From: Eubacterium sp.
GTDB lineage: Bacteria; Bacillota; Clostridia; Lachnospirales; Lachnospiraceae
Direction of reading: 5' to 3'
Assembly (NCBI GenBank): GCA_017616955.1
Contig: JAFZXD010000200.1
Coordinates: 1 to 6,821, forward strand
DNA: 6,821 bases
Below, in pieces: positions 1-5,342 of the stretch (positions are counted from its first letter, which is position 1; every line of letters starts with the position of its first letter). Under the pieces are notes generated by a model that saw only the letters and a list, made by a program, of their open reading frames with translations, ran no database searches and was not told the origin of the DNA. Made by a program: the position numbers and the translations under genes.

Positions 1-31
1 CTTCTAGGCTGCAGAAAATAAGGAGGAAAAA

Positions 32-1006
32 ATGATACGTAAAATATTAAAAAAGATCGGAAAAGTATTGCTGATAATCCTTGGCATACTTTTACTGGCC
101 GTTGCCGTATTGGCCGTAAGACATAATATTAAAAGTAAAAAAGACGCCGCTTACTTCAGCGACGCATATGGCAGTTACTACACTCTCAGCACAGGTGAAA
201 GGATCAATTATACTTTCTATGACAGTCCTGCGGAAGACGTAGCTGTTATCATCCCTGCTCTGGGATGTTCATCCGTACACTATGAATTTGATACTTTTGC
301 AAAAGAACTTTCCGATAAATATAAGATAGTTATATACGAACCTCTTGGGTACGGTCTGAGCGATGAAACAACACGCACAAGAACCTCTGAGAATTATTGT
401 CTTGAGCTTCATGAATTAATCTCATCTCTCGGATATGACAAATATACACTTATAGGACATTCGATATCTGGAATATACGCTCTCAAGTATGCAAATATGT
501 ACCCTGAAGAGGTTGAAGCTTTTATCGGAATCGATTCATCGGTGCCAAAGCAGACGGATATATGTCCTGAATCAGCCACACCGGAAAACATGTATAAGAC
601 ATATAAGGTTATAAAGCCATTACTTATCGACACCGGAATATACAGAGTTATGACAGAACTCTCTTTTAATTCTACATTGGACCAAATACCAACGCTCTCC
701 GAAGAGGAAGGAAAAAAATACTTAGCCCTGAGTTGTACAAATCAGCTTAATGATACTCAGATGGACGAAGTTCGTGAGATGGCCAACAATATGGAAGAAC
801 TCCGAGATGTTAAGTTCCCGGAAAGTATTCCTGTTCTCTATATGGTATCGGCTGACAACTGCTCGATGGTTCCTGAATGGGAGGCCGCACATGCGGAGCT
901 TGTCACAAACCCAAACGGAAAGGTAGTAAAGCTCGATGGTCCTCACTACCTTCACCTTTACAATCTGTCTTCAGTTATCGAAACAATCGAGAATTGGAAT
1001 CCGTAA
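32..1006 (+). CDS. Membrane-anchored alpha/beta-fold hydrolase
   Basis: 324-residue protein. The N-terminus has basic residues (Arg3, Lys4, Lys7, Lys8, Lys11) followed by one hydrophobic stretch at about 13-29, then a basic patch (Arg30 to Lys37). This reads as a signal anchor or uncleaved signal peptide. Positive charge flanks both sides, so topology is uncertain, but the catalytic domain is probably extracytoplasmic. The rest matches an alpha/beta hydrolase: an oxyanion-region strand and loop near 71-80, the nucleophile elbow Gly142-His143-Ser144-Ile145-Ser146-Gly147 after a beta strand, a probable acid at Asp275 after the strand ending VLYMVSAD, and the catalytic His305 in GPH near the C-terminus. 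Ser144-Asp275-His305 is therefore the likely triad. The elbow is GxSxS rather than the usual GxSxG. A variable cap region lies at about 170-260. The start is fixed by AGGAGG at 21-26, 5 nt upstream. Substrate (ester, lipid or peptide) is not evident. The gene ends at a terminator shared with the convergent neighbour. Confidence 0.9.
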   Translation: MIRKILKKIGKVLLIILGILLLAVAVLAVRHNIKSKKDAAYFSDAYGSYYTLSTGERINYTFYDSPAEDVAVIIPALGCSSVHYEFDTFAKELSDKYKIVIYEPLGYGLSDETTRTRTSENYCLELHELISSLGYDKYTLIGHSISGIYALKYANMYPEEVEAFIGIDSSVPKQTDICPESATPENMYKTYKVIKPLLIDTGIYRVMTELSFNSTLDQIPTLSEEEGKKYLALSCTNQLNDTQMDEVREMANNMEELRDVKFPESIPVLYMVSADNCSMVPEWEAAHAELVTNPNGKVVKLDGPHYLHLYNLSSVIETIENWNP

Positions 1007-1027
1007 TATTCTTTCTATAGAAAAAAA

Positions 1028-1067
1028 ACAGAGCCCGTCAGCTTTTAGCTGCGGGCTTTTCCTCTGT
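1028..1067. terminator. Bidirectional intrinsic terminator between convergent genes
   Basis: The core hairpin pairs 1032-1037 (AGCCCG) with 1052-1057 (CGGGCT) and 1039-1043 (CAGCT) with 1047-1051 (AGCTG). It leaves a 3-nt loop and one bulged T at 1038. Outer bases ACAGAG (1028-1033) and CTCTGT (1062-1067) can also pair. Reading rightward, the hairpin is followed by TTTT then T-rich sequence. Reading leftward, it is followed by eight T residues (complement of A1021-1028). It can therefore stop the hydrolase transcript on the plus strand and the two-TM gene on the minus strand. The minus-strand gene's stop codon (1038-1040) and last codons lie inside the stem. Confidence 0.82.
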
Positions 1068-1667
1068 TATAATATGCGGAGATTTATCCTTTATTTTAGC
1101 AAACAGATCACTGATTTCTTCTGATATATTATCGCTGACATATCCATTTATCAGAACTTCCGACAGAACAAACTCCTTATCATCCTCTGCTACAGCAACT
1201 ATTCTGTACTTTCCGTTATTCATCACTCCATAGGTAGGACGATCTTTGATCATCTCACTGTTTGGAGGATCCTGCTTGTCGCTGTATATCTTTTTTATTT
1301 CAGAAACTTTAAGTGCAGTCTGATTGAAACTGAGATTTCCGATATCACATGTAAATCCGGCTAATATATTCTCCGTAATGTATATGTGCAGGATCGGAAA
1401 CCATACCGAATTCTCGTTACACGCTTCTGTATCTATCTCATCTGCCGTTATTCCACTTATCGATTCAATACGTTGAGACATCACAAGCTGCCCTGCATTT
1501 ATTATAACCACAGCCGCTCCGCCTGCCACGAAGATTTCTCCGAGTAGAGACATATCCATAAAATAAAGTGAAATGCCTACTAACGCAATTACTACTCCTA
1601 CTGCCATCAGTCCAAGTTGAAATGAATATAGTGATCTTATGTTTTTATTCTTATATATTATCTTCAT
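1038..1667 (-). CDS. Hypothetical protein with two N-terminal transmembrane helices
   Basis: 209 residues; I do not recognise a named family. After a short basic N-terminus (Lys2, Lys6, Lys8, Arg11) there are two adjacent hydrophobic helices at about 17-36 and 42-62, forming a helical hairpin. A soluble domain of about 145 residues follows. This part alternates predicted beta strands (about 88-105, 109-121, 152-160, 164-172) and ends in an amphipathic helix (about 180-193) and a charged tail. That arrangement, a two-helix hairpin followed by a beta-rich domain with a C-terminal helix, resembles bacterial PH-like membrane proteins, but this is a fold guess only. The first ATG is used, yet no Shine-Dalgarno is visible upstream; Met21 is an internal alternative but would cut into the first helix. 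The gene lies 120 bp downstream of the aldo/keto reductase on the same strand and converges with the hydrolase. It may have its own promoter or be read through from the operon. Confidence 0.7.
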   Translation of the reverse strand: MKIIYKNKNIRSLYSFQLGLMAVGVVIALVGISLYFMDMSLLGEIFVAGGAAVVIINAGQLVMSQRIESISGITADEIDTEACNENSVWFPILHIYITENILAGFTCDIGNLSFNQTALKVSEIKKIYSDKQDPPNSEMIKDRPTYGVMNNGKYRIVAVAEDDKEFVLSEVLINGYVSDNISEEISDLFAKIKDKSPHIITEEKPAAKS

Positions 1668-1743
1668 AGTCTTAAAAATCTACCGGTTACTACTGCCCGA
1701 ATCTAAATACCAATTCGCATCTATTTAATAAACCTATGCATTA

Positions 1744-1749
1744 ATTATA
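1744..1749 (-). promoter_or_regulatory. Candidate -10 box upstream of the two-TM protein gene
   Basis: The 120-bp spacer 1668-1787 is very A/T rich. On the minus strand it holds an exact TATAAT, about 77 bp before the start codon of the two-TM gene. The matching -35 position has only a poor hexamer (CTTCCT at 17 bp), so this is weak. No convincing hairpin terminator for the aldo/keto reductase gene is visible in the spacer: the T-rich run just after its stop is preceded only by 3-bp pairings. Readthrough from the operon is therefore equally possible. Confidence 0.3.
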
Positions 1750-1787
1750 ATATATAATCGAGAAAAAGGAAGCTGTTTTCACGCTCG

Positions 1788-2906
1788 TTAATCTAAAATT
1801 CCTGACGCTTCTTTCAGAAGTTCAATGATAGGAAGATGCTGTGGGCATACTCCCTCACACTGTCCGCAGGAGATACAATCTGCTGCTTTACCACTCCTTG
1901 TAATAAGTCCCGAATAGAAGTTCTTTGCACGCCAGTCATCCGGATATCGTCTCAGAGTATTAACTGTTCTGAAAACATCCGGAATACTGATCTGCATAGG
2001 ACATCCCGGAGTACAATACTTACAAGCAGTACATCCTATCTGCGGAATACTCAGGATATCTTCCGTAACTTCATTTATAGCACTCATTTCTTCCTGTGAA
2101 AGCGGTTCAAAACTTGTGAAAGTGGATATATTATCATCCATCTGCTCCTCAGTGGACATTCCAGACAGGATAGTCATAACTCCGGGCAGTGACCCTACAT
2201 ATCTGAGAGCCCATGAAGCGATGGACTTATCAGGTCTTATAGCTTTAAACTTAGCCTCCTGCTCAGGCGCCAGACTCGCAAGCATTCCACCTCGTATAGG
2301 TTCCATAACGATAATAGGTATATTTCTATCATGCAGGATATTATAAAGCTCTTCAGACCTGACAACCGGATTGGTTCTGTCCAGATAATTCAGCTGTATC
2401 TGAACGAACTCTACCTCGGGATGCTCATCAAGAACCCGCTCCAGAAGCTCGGGACTTCCATGGAAAGAAAAGCCGAAATGCTTTATTTTGCCTTCTGCTT
2501 TCTTCTTTAGTCCCCAGCTGAAGCAGTCATACTTTTCATATGTTTCTATATTATTACCGTCTTCTATCGAATGAAGGAGATACAGATCAAAGTAATCTAC
2601 ACAAGCTCGCTCGCACTGCTCATTGAATATCCTCTCAATGTCGCTTTCTTCTTTTATCTCCCAGGCAGGGAGCTTGGTTGCAAGCTTAAAGCTTTCTCTC
2701 GGATATCTTTTGACAAGAGCTTCTCCGACTGCACTCTCGGATTTACCACCATGATAGATATAAGCAGTATCGAAGTAGTTCATTTCCATCTCCATATACT
2801 TATCTACCATGCGTTTAACATGTTCGATATCAATCTCTCCGTCTTTTTCCGGAAGCCTCATCATACCGAACCCAAGTTTAGGCATCTTACTTAAATCTAT
2901 ACTCAT
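1788..2906 (-). CDS. Aldo/keto reductase with C-terminal 2x[4Fe-4S] ferredoxin-like domain
   Basis: 372 residues in two parts. Residues 8 to about 275 form an aldo/keto reductase barrel: the N-terminal LGFGMMRLP strand, Asp46 and Tyr51 in a DTAYIY segment, Lys78 in an ATKLP segment and His112 in an LYLLH segment. These four are the expected catalytic tetrad. Residues 290-360 carry two clusters of CxxCxxCxxxCP type: Cys292/295/298/302 and Cys344/347/350/354. All eight ligands are intact, so two [4Fe-4S] clusters are predicted. This architecture is that of the predicted oxidoreductases of COG1453, common in anaerobes. It suggests cytosolic NAD(P)H-linked carbonyl reduction with electron exchange through the clusters, though the physiological substrate is unknown for most members. 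The start is fixed by AGGAGG at 2913-2918, 6 nt upstream. It is the last gene of the three-gene block, 21 bp after the SDR gene. Confidence 0.95.
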   Translation of the reverse strand: MSIDLSKMPKLGFGMMRLPEKDGEIDIEHVKRMVDKYMEMEMNYFDTAYIYHGGKSESAVGEALVKRYPRESFKLATKLPAWEIKEESDIERIFNEQCERACVDYFDLYLLHSIEDGNNIETYEKYDCFSWGLKKKAEGKIKHFGFSFHGSPELLERVLDEHPEVEFVQIQLNYLDRTNPVVRSEELYNILHDRNIPIIVMEPIRGGMLASLAPEQEAKFKAIRPDKSIASWALRYVGSLPGVMTILSGMSTEEQMDDNISTFTSFEPLSQEEMSAINEVTEDILSIPQIGCTACKYCTPGCPMQISIPDVFRTVNTLRRYPDDWRAKNFYSGLITRSGKAADCISCGQCEGVCPQHLPIIELLKEASGILD

Positions 2907-2927
2907 ATTGCACCTCCTAAGATACTT

Positions 2928-3950
2928 TTATATCATAGTTTTCGCCTTCTCCAAAGCGTCTATAACCTTATCACACCACTTGTCAAATTCAGGATCTTCT
3001 ACCATACATTCAGGATGTGACAAAACGTAGTCAAGCGCGATCCTTACCCCTTGATCAAACCTTACTGTTGTTCTCATATCGGGAACCACCCGTTTAAGCT
3101 TACTGTTATCAAACACAACAGATACTGATTTATCTCCGATCAGACTTCCTTCAAGGTCAAATCCATACTTATCTCCCACGGCACTGAGGAACTCAGCCGA
3201 AACATGATAAGCATTTAGTTCAACCCCCAGCGCATCTGCTATAGTCTGATATATCTGATTCCATGTCAGTGTCTCATCTCCTGTTATCTGAAAAGCCTCT
3301 CCTATAGCATGTCTGTTGCCCATAAGACCGGTATATCCTATAGCGAAATCTTTATTAAATGTAACAGTCCAGAGAGATGTTCCGTCTCCCTGTATTATAA
3401 CCGGCTTTCCTTCCATCATACGTTTGATCACCTGGAAGAAACCTTTCTGTCCGTGAACACCGAGAGGTACATTTCTCTCATCATAAGTGTGACTCGGGCG
3501 AACTATAGTTACCGGAAATCCTTCTTCACGATACTTCTTCATCAGAAACTCTTCGCAGGCTATCTTATTTCGGGAATACTCCCAATAAGGATTGGAAAGC
3601 GACGTTCCTTCTGTAATTATATAATGTGCCGCAGGTTTATTATATGCAGATGCTGAACTTATGTAAATGTACTGTTTTGTTTTTCCTTTAAACAGTCTGT
3701 AATCTCTTTCTACCTGATCCACGGTAAATCCGATGAATTCATTTACAACGTCAAACTCCATTCCTTCAAGTGCTTTTGCAGCAGCTTCTTCATCAGATAT
3801 ATCACATACGATCTGATGTACATTTTCAGGAACAACATCTTTTCTGTTTCCGCGATTGAGAAGCCATACTTCCCAATCCGGTTCGGCAGCAAGCTTTTTA
3901 ACGATTGCTGTACTTATAGTTCCGGTTCCGCCGATAAAAAGAGCTTTCAT
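2928..3950 (-). CDS. NAD-dependent epimerase/dehydratase family protein (extended SDR)
   Basis: 340 residues, the normal size for an extended short-chain dehydrogenase/reductase. The Rossmann fold opens at the extreme N-terminus with a GGTGTIS nucleotide-binding loop (residues 7-13). The active site is readable: Ser99 in an ISSASAY segment, then Tyr125 and Lys129 in YSRNK, the YxxxK motif. A conserved RPSHTYD segment (151-157) follows, of the kind that lines the substrate pocket in nucleotide-sugar epimerases and dehydratases. The C-terminal half (about 180-340) is the variable substrate domain, with an RFDQG helix region typical of the superfamily. The intact Ser-Tyr-Lys set predicts catalytic activity, unlike degraded atypical SDRs. 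The exact reaction (epimerisation, dehydration or carbonyl reduction) cannot be told. The start is supported by AAAGGA at 3958-3963, 7 nt upstream. As the middle gene of the block it may act on the same carbonyl or alcohol compounds as its neighbours, which is inference. Confidence 0.92.
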   Translation of the reverse strand: MKALFIGGTGTISTAIVKKLAAEPDWEVWLLNRGNRKDVVPENVHQIVCDISDEEAAAKALEGMEFDVVNEFIGFTVDQVERDYRLFKGKTKQYIYISSASAYNKPAAHYIITEGTSLSNPYWEYSRNKIACEEFLMKKYREEGFPVTIVRPSHTYDERNVPLGVHGQKGFFQVIKRMMEGKPVIIQGDGTSLWTVTFNKDFAIGYTGLMGNRHAIGEAFQITGDETLTWNQIYQTIADALGVELNAYHVSAEFLSAVGDKYGFDLEGSLIGDKSVSVVFDNSKLKRVVPDMRTTVRFDQGVRIALDYVLSHPECMVEDPEFDKWCDKVIDALEKAKTMI

Positions 3951-3969
3951 AATTATATCCTTTCTGCGA

Positions 3970-5148
3970 TTATTTAGCCATATCTTTATAAATCTGTGTA
4001 CAATCTTCTTCGTTAAGTGTTACAAAACCGGATATAGTTCCGTCTCTTCCGTCTCCACGGCAGAGAACTTCTACGAGTTTAGGGATATCCTCTTCTTTAG
4101 CGCCCAGTTCTTCAAAGTTTTTCGGCATTCCAAGCGATATAAGGAATTTCTGGAAAGCATCTATTCCCTCAAGAGCTGTAACCTCAGGATGTTCGAAATT
4201 CATCTCACATCCCCAGACTCTTACAGCCACCTGAGCAAATCTCATAACATTATGATTCATAACATATCTAAATACTGCAGGCATGGTAACCGCAAGGCCT
4301 GCGCCATGTGCACAGTCATATAAAGCAGACAGCTCGTGTTCTATAACATGACTGTTCCAGTCCTGAGTTCTTCCTACTCCGCAAGAATGGTTATGAGCCA
4401 TCATTCCTGCCCACATTATATTAGCCCTTGCCTCATAATTATTTGGATCTGCTATTACTCTCGGAGCCTCATATTTCATAGTCAGGAGAAGTGCCTCTAT
4501 AAGACGATCTGTCACCTCAACTTCAGTGGAATTTGTAAGATATCTCTCATAGAGATGAGCCATGATATCCGTTGCTCCGGCCGCTGTCTGATAAGGAGGA
4601 AGTGTCTGTGTCAGTTCAGGATTCAGGATACTGAACTTAGGGCGGAGTGCATTTCCACTTGCCCCACGTTTAAACATTCCTTCTTCTTTTGTGATTACCG
4701 AGTCAGGACTTCCTTCACTTCCTGCAGCAGATATAGTCAGGATAGTTCCTATAGGGAGTGCCTCTTCAACAGGCTTACCCTGATAGAAATCCCAGAAATC
4801 GCCATCGTAAACGACACCGGCAGCGATAGCCTTGGACGAATCTATCGTACTTCCGCCTCCTACAGCAAGGATAAAATCTATTCCCTCTTTTTTGCAGAGA
4901 TCTATTCCTTCATATACGAGTCCACTTCTTGGATTCGGCTTTACTCCTCCGAGTTCAACATACTGTAAGCCTTCTTTCTCCAGAGATGCCTTTACTCTGT
5001 CAAGAAGTCCGGAACGTACAACACTTCCTCCTCCATAATGGATAAGTACCTTCGTTCCGCCAAACTGTTTAACATATTCTCCCGCCTGATTCTCTGTTCC
5101 TTTTCCGAATGCAAAAAATGTTGGTGAGTAAAATGTAAAATTCTCCAT
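3970..5148 (-). CDS. Iron-containing alcohol dehydrogenase, YqhD / butanol dehydrogenase type
   Basis: 392 residues, full length for group III metal-dependent alcohol dehydrogenases. The N-terminal dinucleotide-binding half carries YGGGS (38-42) and the family AVGGGSTIDSSK segment (95-106). The metal site is intact: Asp194 and His198 in a GATDIMAH segment, His267 in an NSHVIEHE segment and His281 in a CAHGAGL segment. These positions coincide with the metal ligands recalled for E. coli YqhD. The GGGS following the first strand and the overall pattern favour an NADPH-linked aldehyde reductase or butanol dehydrogenase (COG1979-like) that converts short or medium aldehydes to alcohols in the cytosol; cofactor preference is inferred. 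The start is fixed by AGGAGG at 5154-5159, 5 nt upstream. It is the first gene of the block, 19 bp ahead of the SDR gene, and probably transcribed from the promoter at 5231-5258. The specific gene symbol within this large family cannot be assigned. Confidence 0.95.
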   Translation of the reverse strand: MENFTFYSPTFFAFGKGTENQAGEYVKQFGGTKVLIHYGGGSVVRSGLLDRVKASLEKEGLQYVELGGVKPNPRSGLVYEGIDLCKKEGIDFILAVGGGSTIDSSKAIAAGVVYDGDFWDFYQGKPVEEALPIGTILTISAAGSEGSPDSVITKEEGMFKRGASGNALRPKFSILNPELTQTLPPYQTAAGATDIMAHLYERYLTNSTEVEVTDRLIEALLLTMKYEAPRVIADPNNYEARANIMWAGMMAHNHSCGVGRTQDWNSHVIEHELSALYDCAHGAGLAVTMPAVFRYVMNHNVMRFAQVAVRVWGCEMNFEHPEVTALEGIDAFQKFLISLGMPKNFEELGAKEEDIPKLVEVLCRGDGRDGTISGFVTLNEEDCTQIYKDMAK

Positions 5149-5230
5149 AGTAACCTCCTGTTTATTAAATGATATTAACTTGTTTCATTCGCAATACATT
5201 CAGCATACAATATATAACCTAACCGGCGCC

Positions 5231-5258
5231 ACTATATTTTGTTCTTTGGACTAATCAA
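5231..5258 (-). promoter_or_regulatory. Candidate sigma-A promoter for the oxidoreductase operon
   Basis: On the minus strand TTGATT (5258-5253) is followed after 16 bp by TATAGT (5236-5231). They match the -35 and -10 consensus at 4/6 and 5/6 positions. Transcription would begin near 5224, leaving an untranslated leader of roughly 75 nt before the alcohol dehydrogenase start. A GGCGCC palindrome (5225-5230) sits directly next to the -10 box. The element lies between the upstream terminator and the first gene, where an operon promoter is expected. Confidence 0.5.
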
Positions 5259-5268
5259 TTTTTGTTCT
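5237..5268. repeat. Pair of 9-bp direct repeats flanking the -35 box
   Basis: TTTTGTTCT occurs exactly at 5237-5245 and again at 5260-5268, 23 bp apart (about two helical turns). One copy lies in the spacer between the candidate -35 and -10 boxes and the other directly upstream of the -35 box. This is a possible operator arrangement, but the sequence is A/T rich and coincidence is not excluded. Confidence 0.3.
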
Positions 5269-5284
5269 CGGTTACTATTCACCC

Positions 5285-5324
5285 AAAAAGTGGACAGTTG
5301 AAATCAGATTTCAACTGTCCACTT
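5285..5324 (-). terminator. Strong intrinsic terminator after the BceB-like permease gene
   Basis: A perfect inverted repeat pairs 5288-5304 with 5308-5324, giving a 17-bp stem around a 3-nt loop. Reading leftward (minus strand) the stem runs into TTTTT (complement of A5285-5289). It lies 18 bp after the permease stop codon. No T run follows on the plus-strand side, so it serves the minus-strand transcript. The stem is longer than needed for a usual rho-independent terminator. Confidence 0.85.
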
Positions 5325-5342
5325 ATGACATCATATGACCTT

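Larger units (their letters stand above)
1788..5148 (-). other. Predicted three-gene oxidoreductase operon (ADH - SDR - Fe-S AKR)
   Basis: Three same-strand genes follow each other with 19-bp and 21-bp gaps and no terminator between them. Each has its own Shine-Dalgarno (AGGAGG, AAAGGA and AGGAGG in transcription order). All three products are nicotinamide-dependent carbonyl/alcohol oxidoreductases, or resemble them. A promoter-like sequence lies upstream of the first gene, and an upstream terminator isolates the block from the permease gene. Co-transcription is inferred from spacing and strand only. Confidence 0.8.

Noticed and set aside
1713..1733. Shared ATTCGCA and TTTATTAAAT-like words upstream of both the two-TM gene and the alcohol dehydrogenase gene (also 5161-5193)
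   Set aside because: The words are short, A/T rich, in different order and spacing, and do not form a consistent operator.
1755..1790. Possible terminator right after the aldo/keto reductase stop
   Set aside because: A T-rich run exists, but the only preceding pairings are 3 bp or A/T pairs with large bulges, too weak to call.
3856..4323. 155-codon plus-strand frame spanning the SDR/ADH junction
   Set aside because: It is antisense to two well-supported genes, has low-complexity Ser/Phe-rich composition and no recognisable motif.
4336..4968. 210-codon open frame on the plus strand opposite the alcohol dehydrogenase gene
   Set aside because: It lies wholly antisense to a gene with clear catalytic motifs. 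Its translation is rich in Ser, Cys, Tyr and Ile without domain logic, and there is no Shine-Dalgarno.
5165..5206. 13-codon minus-strand ORF in the leader of the alcohol dehydrogenase gene (starts MLNVLRMK), ending 5 nt before AGGAGG
   Set aside because: Its position would suit a leader peptide, but it has no proper Shine-Dalgarno, no run of a regulatory amino acid and no attenuator hairpin nearby. A short chance ORF is more likely.
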